A stretch of 64,000 nucleotides of DNA from Acidaminococcus fermentans DSM 20731 (lineage in GTDB: Bacteria; Bacillota; Negativicutes; Acidaminococcales; Acidaminococcaceae), in assembly GCF_000025305.1 (NCBI RefSeq), contig NC_013740.1, positions 2,046,001-2,110,000 on the forward strand. The letters run 5' to 3'. The translations under genes and the position numbers were made by a program. The notes beneath the pieces are model-generated. The model made no database searches and was not told the origin of the DNA. It was given only the letters and a program-made list of their open reading frames with translations. Of this stretch, positions 57,256-64,000 are shown one piece after another; position 1 is the stretch's first letter, and the number at the start of each line of letters is the position of its first letter.

Positions 57256-58470
57256 TTACCTCCCCAATCTCATCTTGAAATCTTCGTATCCGAACTTTTT
57301 CAGCACCTTTACCGAGCCGTCCTCTTCCAGCACGTCGATGTCCGGCAGAGGCATGCCGTTGAAGGTGTTGTTCTTGCAGGTGGTGTAGATGGCCATGTCT
57401 CCGAAAAGCAGCATGTCCCCCACTTCCAGGTCCCCGTCGAAGCTGTAGTCTCCGGCCACATCCCCAGACAGGCAGGTGCCGCTGCCCAGGCGCCAGGTCA
57501 CCGCCCGTTCTCCCGGTTCCCCGGCTCCGTACAGAGGGGGCCGGTAGGGCATTTCCAGCACGTCCGGCATATGGCAGGCAGCGCTGGTGTCCAGGATGGC
57601 GATCTTCACATCCCCGTTTTCCACCACATCCAGCACCCGGGTGGCCAGGTAGCCGGCATTCAGGGCACAGGCCTCTCCCGGTTCCAGGTACACGGTCACA
57701 TCCCAGGCCTTCTGGGCCCGGCGGATGCATTCTTCCAGCAGGGGGATATGGTAGCCCGGACGGGTAATGTGGTGCCCACCCCCCATGTTCACCCATTTCA
57801 TTTTGGGCAGCACATCCCCGAACTTCTCTTCCACCGCATCCAGGGTCTTTTTCAGATCATCCGCATCCTGTTCGCACAGGGTGTGGAAATGGATCCCGTC
57901 CAGGAGCTCCACCAGATCCGGAGTCATCCAGGCATCCCACTGGGCCCGGGTGGTCCCCATCCGGCTGCCGGGGGCACAGGGATCATAGATGGCGTGGCCT
58001 TCCTGGGTGGAACATTCCGGATTGATCCGGAGCCCCACGCTTTTCCCGGCCTTTTTGGCCATGGGGCCATAGGTTTTCAGCTGCCGGGGCGAATTGAACA
58101 CAATGTGATCCGCCACCTGGCAGACTTCTTCCATCTGGTCGGCCCGGTAGGCCCCGCAGAACACGTGGACTTCCTTCCCCGGCATGGCTTCCCGGCCCAG
58201 CTTCGCCTCATAGAGGCCGCTGGCTTCGGTGCCCGCCAGGTACGGTTCCAGCACCGGGTACAGGTCGTAGTTGGAAAAAGCCTTCTGGGCCAGGAGGATC
58301 CGGCAGCCCGTCCGGTCCTGTACCCCTTTCAGGATCTCCCCGTTCCGGCGGAGGGCCGCCTTGTCCAGGATGTAGCAGGGGGTGCCCAGCCGGCCGAAAG
58401 CGGCCTCCGGTGTTTTCCCCTGCAGGCCCGCAAAGGCGGGACGGTCCTCCCGCACCTTGTTCCAGTCCAT
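57256..58470 (-). CDS. nspC: carboxynorspermidine / carboxyspermidine decarboxylase
   Basis: This 404-aa PLP enzyme of the alanine-racemase-fold group decarboxylates carboxy(nor)spermidine, the last step of the aspartate-semialdehyde route to (nor)spermidine. Family features include LLAQKAFSNYDLYPVL (PLP Lys), SGLYEAKLGRE, GIHFHTLCEQDADDL, NMGGGHHITRPGY and LEPGEACALNAGYL. The start overlaps the stop of the dehydrogenase gene by one base (TAATG), showing coupling. It is the last gene of the polyamine block and ends before repeat C. Confidence 0.93.
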   Translation of the reverse strand: MDWNKVREDRPAFAGLQGKTPEAAFGRLGTPCYILDKAALRRNGEILKGVQDRTGCRILLAQKAFSNYDLYPVLEPYLAGTEASGLYEAKLGREAMPGKEVHVFCGAYRADQMEEVCQVADHIVFNSPRQLKTYGPMAKKAGKSVGLRINPECSTQEGHAIYDPCAPGSRMGTTRAQWDAWMTPDLVELLDGIHFHTLCEQDADDLKKTLDAVEEKFGDVLPKMKWVNMGGGHHITRPGYHIPLLEECIRRAQKAWDVTVYLEPGEACALNAGYLATRVLDVVENGDVKIAILDTSAACHMPDVLEMPYRPPLYGAGEPGERAVTWRLGSGTCLSGDVAGDYSFDGDLEVGDMLLFGDMAIYTTCKNNTFNGMPLPDIDVLEEDGSVKVLKKFGYEDFKMRLGR

Positions 58471-59729
58471 TATTTCACCAGCGCCGGATCATGGGATTCG
58501 CTCCGGGGCAGGCCGTGCTTGTCCAGGGCATCCAGGAAGGGATCCGGATCGAATTCTTCCACCGTATGGACGCCGGGAGTGGTCCATTTGCCGGTGAGCA
58601 GCATCAGGGCACCGCACATGGCCGGTACGCCGGTGGTGTAGCTGATGGCCTGGCTGCCCACTTCCCGGTAGCAGGCCTGGTGGTCGCACACGTTGTAGAT
58701 GTAATAGGTCTTGTCCTTCCCGTCCTTCTTCCCGGTGAAGATGCAGCCGATGTTGGTCTTGCCCTTGGTCCGGGGACCCAGGCTGGCGGGATCCGGCAGC
58801 AGGGCCTTGAGGAATTTGATGGGAACGATTTCGTGGCCTTCAAAGTTGATGGGGGTAGTGGACAGCATGCCCACATCCTCCAGGCAGCGCATATGGTCCA
58901 GGTAGCTCTGGCCGAAGGTCATGAAGAACCGGATCCGTTTCACCCCGGGGATGTTCTTGGCCAGGCTTTCGATTTCTTCGTGGTGGAGCAGGTACATATC
59001 CTTTTCGCCCACCTGGTCGAAATCATATTCCCGTTTGATGCTCATAGCCGGGATTTCCACCCAGTGGCCGTTTTCCCAGTAGCTGCCAGGGGCGGACACT
59101 TCCCGCAGGTTCACTTCCGGGTTGAAGTTGGTGGCAAAGGCATACCCATGGTCCCCGCCGTTGCAGTCCAGGATGTCGATGGTGTCGATGGTGTCGAATT
59201 CATGCTTCTGGGCATAGGCGCAGTAAGCCTGGGTCACCCCGGGATCGAACCCGCAGCCCAGCAGGGCGGTGAGGCCGGCTTTTTCGAATTTTTCCTTGTA
59301 GGCCCACTGCCAGCTGTAATCGAAGTAGGCGGAGAACCCTTCTTCCTTGCAGCGTTTTTCGTAGATGGCCCTCCATTGGGGATCATCGGTGTCTTCCGGT
59401 TCGTAGTTGGCGGTATCCATGTAGTTCACCCCGCAGGCCAGGCAGGCGTCCATGATGGTCAGATCCTGGTAGGGCAGGGCGATGTTCATCACCAGATCCG
59501 GTTTGTAGCTTTTGATGAGGGCGATCACCTGATCCACCTGGTCCGCATCCACCTGGGCAGTGGTGACTTTGGTGGCGGTTTTTCCCTTCAGTTTTTCCGC
59601 CAGGGCATCGCATTTGGATTTGGTCCGGCTGGCAATGCACAGTTCGGTGAACACATCGCTGACCTGACAGCATTTCTGGATGGCCACGGAAGCAACCCCG
59701 CCGCAGCCGATAACAAGGACTCTGCTCAT
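58470..59729 (-). CDS. carboxynorspermidine / carboxyspermidine synthase (saccharopine-dehydrogenase family)
   Basis: The 419-aa NADPH-dependent enzyme condenses a diamine (putrescine or diaminopropane) with aspartate semialdehyde. It has the Rossmann start VLVIGCGGVASVAIQKC and the LYS1-type blocks GVNYMDTANYEPEDTD and GCGFDPGVTQAYCAYA. Coupling to nspC identifies it as the carboxy(nor)spermidine synthase rather than a lysine-pathway saccharopine dehydrogenase. The ATG at 59729 follows GGAGG. A 221-bp gap with repeat F separates it from speB, so a separate promoter is possible. Confidence 0.9.
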   Translation of the reverse strand: MSRVLVIGCGGVASVAIQKCCQVSDVFTELCIASRTKSKCDALAEKLKGKTATKVTTAQVDADQVDQVIALIKSYKPDLVMNIALPYQDLTIMDACLACGVNYMDTANYEPEDTDDPQWRAIYEKRCKEEGFSAYFDYSWQWAYKEKFEKAGLTALLGCGFDPGVTQAYCAYAQKHEFDTIDTIDILDCNGGDHGYAFATNFNPEVNLREVSAPGSYWENGHWVEIPAMSIKREYDFDQVGEKDMYLLHHEEIESLAKNIPGVKRIRFFMTFGQSYLDHMRCLEDVGMLSTTPINFEGHEIVPIKFLKALLPDPASLGPRTKGKTNIGCIFTGKKDGKDKTYYIYNVCDHQACYREVGSQAISYTTGVPAMCGALMLLTGKWTTPGVHTVEEFDPDPFLDALDKHGLPRSESHDPALVK

Positions 59730-59768
59730 AGTATTTTCCTCCTTGACTTCTTGTATTCTCAGATAAAA

Positions 59769-59852
59769 CCGTAGGGGCCGCAGGCCTGACGGCCCGCTTG
59801 CTGCACATACTGTCTGTAATTCGGCGGGCTCCCCGGCGTGGAGCCCCTACGG
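59769..59852. repeat. palindromic intergenic repeat, copy F
   Basis: This is bounded by CCGTAGGGG (59769) and CCCCTACGG (ending 59852), with inner GGCCGCAGGCC-type stems. It is a compact form of the family in copies A-C. Confidence 0.75.
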
Positions 59853-59902
59853 ATCCGGTTTACACGTTTAAAAATTTTACCTGCAAATTTATCCTTCGGC
59901 CC

Positions 59903-59930
59903 GAGACCCGTGACTCGAGACTCGAGACCG
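59903..59930. repeat. 7-bp tandem repeat (four units)
   Basis: GAGACCC, GTGACTC, GAGACTC and GAGACCG lie between repeat F and the end of speB. Confidence 0.55.
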
Positions 59931-59950
59931 AGGTTGCCCTCCGGGCAGCC

Positions 59951-60805
59951 TTACAACAGCGCCAGCAGCAGTTCCCGGACCACTTTGCAGGCCACGGCGG
60001 TGGAGGCGCCGCTGGCATCCAGCATGGGTGCCAGTTCGTTCACGTCGGCGGCCACCACATTTGTCCGGGCCACCAGCCGCAGGGCGTTCAGCAGCGCCAT
60101 GAAGGTGACGCCCCCGGCTTCCGGGGTACCGGTCCCCGGGAACACCGAAGGATCCAGGCAGTCCAGGTCGATGGTGAAGTACACCGGAACCTGACTCTTT
60201 TCCAGATTCCGGACCAGCTGTTCCAGCCCTCCGAAGCTGAAGGGATGCAGGTCCGTGTGCTGCCGGGCGAACTGCCATTCCGCCTTTTCCCCGCTGCGGA
60301 TGCAGAACTGATGGATCTTTCCGTCCCCGATCAGGTCGTGGCACCGGCGGATTACGCAGGCATGGCTCAGTTTGACCCCCAGGTAATCGTCCCGCAGGTC
60401 CGTGTGGGCATCGAAGTGGATGATCTGGACATCCGGGTACTTTTTCAGCACTGCCCGGAAAGCCCCCAGGGTCACCAGGTGCTCGCCCCCCACCATGAAA
60501 GGCAGTTTCCCGTCCTGGAGGATGGTGGCCGTCCGTTCCTCAATGTCCTGGAGGGCCATTTCCGAACTGCCGAAGCACAGTTCCAGATCCCCGCTGTCAA
60601 AAACGGCGTACTCTTCCAGATCCTTGTCCTGGTAGGGGCTGTAAGTTTCCAGCCCGAAGCTTTCGTGGCGGATGGCAGAAGACCCGAACCGGGTCCCGGG
60701 CCGGAAGCTGGTGGTGGAATCAAAGGGCGCCCCGAACAGGACGATTTTGGCGTCCTCATAGGGAGCATCACAGGCCAGGAAGGTTTCCACGTTATTTTTC
60801 AGCAT
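59951..60805 (-). CDS. speB: agmatinase
   Basis: The 284-aa ureohydrolase splits agmatine to putrescine and urea. Manganese ligands appear in VGGEHLVTLGAF, HFDAHTDLRDDYLG and FTIDLDCLDPSVFPG. GTGTPEAGGVTF follows, typical of agmatinases. The ATG at 60805 overlaps speE by 14 bp and follows AAGGG. The order speA-speE-speB places it in an arginine-to-putrescine route. An arginase or guanidinobutyrase role is less likely given speA. Confidence 0.92.
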   Translation of the reverse strand: MLKNNVETFLACDAPYEDAKIVLFGAPFDSTTSFRPGTRFGSSAIRHESFGLETYSPYQDKDLEEYAVFDSGDLELCFGSSEMALQDIEERTATILQDGKLPFMVGGEHLVTLGAFRAVLKKYPDVQIIHFDAHTDLRDDYLGVKLSHACVIRRCHDLIGDGKIHQFCIRSGEKAEWQFARQHTDLHPFSFGGLEQLVRNLEKSQVPVYFTIDLDCLDPSVFPGTGTPEAGGVTFMALLNALRLVARTNVVAADVNELAPMLDASGASTAVACKVVRELLLALL

Positions 60806-61673
60806 TTTGGCACCCTTCTTCCGTTTCCACTTCCTTCAGCATCTCCTCCAGGAAGGCCGGCAGCCAGAAGGCTCCCACATGGAGCCGGGTGGTGTAGTAC
60901 CGGGTGTGCATGTTCAGGGCTTCCCAGGCCGGAGCATCCAGGTCGTTGATGGGATGGTACTTTTTGCTGGCGAAGCCGAAGGTCCAGTAGCCCGCCGCAT
61001 AGGTGGGGATATGGGCCTGGTACACCTTGCTGATGGGGAAGGTACTGACGATCCGCTGGTGGCTCCGCTGCATGGCGATGGCGTCTTCCTTGTAGAAGGG
61101 GCTCCCCTGCTGGTTCACCATGATCCCGTCTTCCCGGAGGGCGTTGTAGCAGCTGCCGTAGAATTCCCGGGTAAAGAACCCTTCGGAAGGACCGAAAGGA
61201 TCCACGGAATCCACAATGATCAGGTCATAGGAATTTTCCCGGTGGCGGATGAATTTCAGGGCATTTTCAAAATAGATGTGCACCCGCCGGTCATCCATCC
61301 GGCAGGCGTTCCCGGGCAGATAGTTCCGGCAGGCTTCCACCACCATGGGGTCCATTTCCACCAGATCGATTTTCTCCACCCGGTCGTACCGGGTCAGTTC
61401 CCGGACCACGCCCCCGTCCCCGGCGCCGATCACCAGGATGTCCTTGATGCCCTTGTGGACCGCCATGGGTACATGGGTCATCATTTCGTCGTAAATGAAT
61501 TCGTCCCGTTCCGTCAGCATCACATTGCCGTCCAGTGTCAGGACCCGGCCGAATTCCGGCGTTTCGAAAATATCGATCCGCTGGAAGTCACTCTGTTTGG
61601 AGAACAGGTGACGGTTCACCCGGAGGCTGTGTTTCACATCCGGTGTATGGAATTCGCTGAACCACATTTCCAT
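60792..61673 (-). CDS. speE: spermidine synthase (polyamine aminopropyltransferase)
   Basis: The 293-aa protein has the aminopropyltransferase core: LTERDEFIYDEMMTHVPM, VIGAGDGGVVREL at 82-94 (decarboxylated-AdoMet loop), VEMDPMVVEACRNYLP, and YDLIIVDSVDPFGP with the catalytic Asp. It would transfer an aminopropyl group to putrescine. The ATG at 61673 sits nine bases from AGGGGG. It needs decarboxylated AdoMet from SpeD, which is not in the window. The dehydrogenase/nspC pair next door is a second route to spermidine-like products. Confidence 0.92.
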   Translation of the reverse strand: MEMWFSEFHTPDVKHSLRVNRHLFSKQSDFQRIDIFETPEFGRVLTLDGNVMLTERDEFIYDEMMTHVPMAVHKGIKDILVIGAGDGGVVRELTRYDRVEKIDLVEMDPMVVEACRNYLPGNACRMDDRRVHIYFENALKFIRHRENSYDLIIVDSVDPFGPSEGFFTREFYGSCYNALREDGIMVNQQGSPFYKEDAIAMQRSHQRIVSTFPISKVYQAHIPTYAAGYWTFGFASKKYHPINDLDAPAWEALNMHTRYYTTRLHVGAFWLPAFLEEMLKEVETEEGCQNAEK

Positions 61674-61689
61674 TGGTTGTATCCCCCTC

Positions 61690-63147
61690 TTATGCCAGTA
61701 CATTCAGGTGCTTCAGTTCCGGATCTTCTGAACCGGTCATGCTGCAGCCCTTTTCTTTGGCGTACCGGATATGTTCCAGTACGGTTTTGGTGATTTTTTC
61801 GCCCGGTGCCAGCAGCGGGATCCCCGGCGGATAGCACATGACGAATTCGCTGCACACCCGGCCTTCGCACTGCTCCAGGGGCAGGCTGATCTTGTCCGCA
61901 TAGAAGGCTTCCTGGGGACTGGTGACCACCACCGGTTCCACATATTCCTGGGTAAGCATGCCGGTGGGATCCTTCTGGTACCGGCGGCGGATTTCCGCCA
62001 GGGCGCTGACCAGCCGTTCCAGATCCTGGATCCGGTCCCCCATGGACAGGTAGGCCAGGATGTTGCCGATATCCCCGAACTCGATCTGGATGTCGTAGTC
62101 ATCCCGGAGGATGTCGTACACTTCGATGCCGGCCAGGCCGATGTCCAGGGTGTGGATGCTCAGTTTTGTGTTGTCGAAATCAAAGACGGAATCCCCGTTC
62201 ATCAGTTCCCGGCCGAAGGCGTAGTAGCCCCCGATGTTGTTGATTTCCTGCCGGGCGTATTCCGCCATATCCACCACTTTGTGGAAGATCTCCCGGCCGT
62301 GGAGGGCCAGCCGCCGGCGGCTGATGTCCAGGCTGGACATCAGCAGGTAGCTGCCGGAGGTGGTCTGGGTCAGGTTGATGATCTGCCGCACATACCCGGC
62401 GTGGACCTTGGGCCCGGTGAGCAGGAAGCTGGACTGGGTCAGGCTGCCCCCGCTTTTGTGCATGGAGATGGCGGCCATGTCGGCGCCGGCGGCCATGGCG
62501 GATACGGGCAGGCCGCTGCCGAAGTAGAAGTGGGTGCCGTGGGCTTCATCCGCCAGGCACAGCATCCCCGCGTCATGGGCCATTTTCACAATGGCCCGGA
62601 GATCGCTGCACACCCCGTAATAGGTGGGGTTGTTCACCACCACCGCCACCGCGTCCGGATTTTCCCGGATGGCCTTGGCCACTGCATCCCGTTTCATCCC
62701 CAGGCTGATTCCCAGCCGCTTGTCCACATCCGGGTTCACGTACACCGGGATGGCCCCGCAGAGCACCAGGGCGTTGATCATGCTTTTGTGGACATTCCGG
62801 GGCAGGATGATCTTGTCCCCCCGTTTGCAGGCGGACAGGATCATGGACTGGACAGCGCTGGTGGTCCCCCCCACCATCAGGAAAGCCTGGCTGGCCCCAA
62901 AGGCGTCGGCGGCCAGCTGTTCCGCCTCCCGGATCACCGACACCGGATGGCACAGGTTGTCCAGGGGCTTCATGCTGTTTACATCCACCCCCACGCATTT
63001 TTCTCCCAGAAAATCCGTCAGTTCCGGATTTCCCCGGCCCCGTTTGTGGCCGGGCACGTCAAAGGGCACCACCCGCATCTTCCGGAACCGTTCCAGGGCC
63101 TCATAGATGGGGGCCCGATCCTGCTTCAACCGATATTGTTTTTCCAA
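61690..63147 (-). CDS. speA: Orn/Lys/Arg decarboxylase, probably arginine decarboxylase
   Basis: The 485-aa fold-type I PLP enzyme matches the short Bacillus SpeA type. The PLP lysine is K231 in SMHKSGGSLTQSS, with D200-EAH before it and GGTTSAVQSM for phosphate binding. Arginine is the likely substrate because agmatinase follows. Lysine or ornithine cannot be excluded, and the product cadaverine would matter for the Negativicute cell wall. The TTG start at 63147 is favoured since GGAGG lies eight bases upstream; the frame runs on to 63237 across the leader terminator and is not used there. It heads speA-speE-speB and is preceded by a structured leader. Confidence 0.88.
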   Translation of the reverse strand: MEKQYRLKQDRAPIYEALERFRKMRVVPFDVPGHKRGRGNPELTDFLGEKCVGVDVNSMKPLDNLCHPVSVIREAEQLAADAFGASQAFLMVGGTTSAVQSMILSACKRGDKIILPRNVHKSMINALVLCGAIPVYVNPDVDKRLGISLGMKRDAVAKAIRENPDAVAVVVNNPTYYGVCSDLRAIVKMAHDAGMLCLADEAHGTHFYFGSGLPVSAMAAGADMAAISMHKSGGSLTQSSFLLTGPKVHAGYVRQIINLTQTTSGSYLLMSSLDISRRRLALHGREIFHKVVDMAEYARQEINNIGGYYAFGRELMNGDSVFDFDNTKLSIHTLDIGLAGIEVYDILRDDYDIQIEFGDIGNILAYLSMGDRIQDLERLVSALAEIRRRYQKDPTGMLTQEYVEPVVVTSPQEAFYADKISLPLEQCEGRVCSEFVMCYPPGIPLLAPGEKITKTVLEHIRYAKEKGCSMTGSEDPELKHLNVLA

Positions 63148-63189
63148 GCTCTTTCCCTCCCCAGTATTGCTGCTGTCTCTGCTTCCTGC

Positions 63190-63224
63190 AAAAAAAACGC
63201 AAGCTGCCTCTTTGCAGCTTGCGT
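63190..63224 (-). terminator. leader terminator upstream of speA
   Basis: ACGCAAGCTGC pairs with GCAGCTTGCGT around AAAGAG, followed by eight T residues on the minus strand. It stands 43 bp before the speA start, so full expression requires read-through or antitermination. Confidence 0.85.
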
Positions 63225-63505
63225 AATAAGGTCTCATCCGGTATGGCGGTTTGCTTCTTTTCAGGGAATCTCCCCGTTACGAACGACTCTTATTGACCGT
63301 TTCACAAGTCTGCGCACAGACGCATTGCGGTTATGAAGTAACCAACTTATAAAAGTTGAACCCACAGGTTCAATCAATAAGGCTGCAAACCAGTTGCCGC
63401 CAGTTCGGCAGTGGACCCGGCTGTCCGTATGGCCTTGACCGGACAGCCGTCCCGAAAGACGTAATCTTGTCCAGTGGTCCGATGAAGGTTTTGAAAACAC
63501 GTGAC
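63225..63505 (-). ncRNA. structured 5' leader of speA, candidate riboswitch or attenuator
   Basis: On the minus strand this 280-nt region folds into many perfect helices: CGGCTGTCCG with CGGACAGCCG, TGCCG with CGGCA, TTGAACC with GGTTCAA, GGTTA with TAACC, and GTCTG with CAGAC. Two long-range pairs, TTATTGA with TCAATAA and GGTTTGC with GCAAACC, close multi-helix junctions. A terminator follows. An arginine-rich reading frame (RRLVKRSIRVVRNGEIP) runs through its last third. It lacks the T-box sequence and the lysine-riboswitch core. The class is unknown to me. Confidence 0.65.
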
Positions 63506-63622
63506 CGAATTTTCAAATCGTAAAAATTTTAACATACCCCCACCCCGTTGTCAATTTCATCTTGTCTTTCTCCCTTCCCCCGTGCTACCATGGGGACAGA
63601 CTTTTTGAAGGGAGCTGGTTGG
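63506..63622. other. divergent promoter region between speA leader and membrane-protein gene
   Basis: An A+T-rich stretch (TTTTGAAAACAC to TAAAAATTTTAACATACC) on the left should hold the speA promoter. No repeat or further gene is visible. Confidence 0.4.
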
Positions 63623-64000
63623 ATGACACGGGAGGAATGGATACGGGCCCAGGTGCGGAACCCCTGGCACTGGGGGAGCCTGCTGGCCCTGTGGGGACTG
63701 GGGTATTACACCCTGGGCTGGGCGGGCCGGGGCCACTATACCGCCGCCATTGCGGGCTGGGTGCTGTTCCTTCTGGTGGAAACCGCCCCCATGCTCTGGA
63801 CCATGCTGGTCTTCACCGGGGCCATCCTGTTCCTGTCCCGGTTCTTTCCTCCGGCGGCCCTGATTTTCCTCATCATCGGCATCGTGTTCTTCATCCTCCG
63901 GATCCGGTACGTGATCCAGAACGCCCAGCTGCTGGCCAGCGGCTTCCTGGTCTATCTGCTGTACTACCATCTGTTTGCCGACCGGATGCGGCTGGGCTGG
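63623..64000 (+). CDS. membrane protein of unknown function (cut by window edge)
   Basis: The frame is open for 126 codons from the ATG at 63623 to the window end. GGGAG lies eight bases upstream. After a basic, Trp-containing N-terminus (MTREEWIRAQVRNPWHWGSL), it shows at least three to four hydrophobic segments (LALWGLGYYTLGW, AAIAGWVLFLLVE, MLVFTGAILFLSRFF, ALIFLIIGIVFFILR). I do not recognise the family, and the C-terminal part is missing. It is divergent from the polyamine block. Confidence 0.7.
   Translation, partial: MTREEWIRAQVRNPWHWGSLLALWGLGYYTLGWAGRGHYTAAIAGWVLFLLVETAPMLWTMLVFTGAILFLSRFFPPAALIFLIIGIVFFILRIRYVIQNAQLLASGFLVYLLYYHLFADRMRLGW

Noticed and set aside
63261-63500. 79-codon minus-strand frame as a normal protein gene
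   Set aside because: No ribosome-binding site, and the DNA is taken up by perfect RNA-like hairpins. Only the possibility of a short leader peptide at its end is kept.
63190-63505. T-box, lysine riboswitch or cobalamin riboswitch
   Set aside because: The T-box core (GGGTGGNACCGCG), the lysine-riboswitch core and the cobalamin box could not be found.

Overview
This 64-kb window of GC-rich DNA looks like chromosome from a diderm Firmicute of class Negativicutes, most likely near Acidaminococcus. The grounds are a trimeric YadA-type outer-membrane adhesin that also carries an S-layer-homology domain, combined with Firmicute-type gene neighbourhoods (speA-speE-speB, pxpABC with a YcsG-like transporter, azlCD, NiaR). 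The genus is inference; the 16S gene at 30148-31706 could settle it. Most genes lie on the minus strand, in step with the rRNA operon.

Layout, left to right. 1-10.9 kb: C-terminally cut urocanate hydratase; orphan hydE with a MATE exporter; then a probable unit metF, free-standing MetH reactivation domain, truncated metH, C26 gamma-glutamyl hydrolase and an APC permease. 11-14.9 kb: MocR-type regulator divergent from azlCD, with a perfect 13-bp inverted repeat beside the regulator start; a phosphoribosyltransferase; an intergenic cluster of five DnaA-box-like sites. 15-20.3 kb: polyphosphate block with ppk1 coupled to a motif-degenerate Ppx/GppA protein, and a canonical Ppx/GppA divergent from it. 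20.6-26.1 kb: unknown 531-aa protein, ftsH and an AbgT-family transporter. 26.2-31.9 kb: a complete rRNA operon (16S, tRNA-Ile, tRNA-Ala, 23S, 5S) with tandem promoters, one overlapping the end of mutY. 32-34.6 kb: M20 peptidase, Nudix hydrolase and mutY overlapping head to tail. 34.7-39.9 kb: 5-oxoprolinase genes interleaved with two NRAMP-fold transporters that lack the metal-binding motifs. 40.4-48.2 kb: YadA-SLH adhesin, NiaR, two LysR regulators and a damaged IS3-type insertion sequence. 48.2-56.8 kb: a FtsX/LolD-type ABC exporter, then a phosphate-starvation block (exported CPFC protein, phoA behind four Pho-box-like half-sites, phoU, pstB, pstA, a frameshifted pstC, pstS). 57.2-63.5 kb: polyamine genes (nspC, carboxy(nor)spermidine synthase, speB, speE, speA), with a long structured leader and terminator before speA. 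A partial plus-strand membrane-protein gene runs off the right edge.

Three themes connect the genes. First, glutamate release and uptake (hutU, pxpABC, AbgT, M20/CPG2-like peptidase, C26 hydrolase) would suit an amino-acid fermenter. Second, phosphate and polyphosphate handling (ppk1, two Ppx, pst, phoU, phoA). Third, polyamines: in Negativicutes SLH domains bind polyamine-decorated peptidoglycan, so the speABE/nspC genes and the SLH adhesin may be functionally linked. Intergenic spaces hold a family of palindromic repeats bounded by CCGTAGGGG and CCCCTACGG, composite terminator-plus-repeat modules, and short 7-bp tandem repeats; none of these is a gene.
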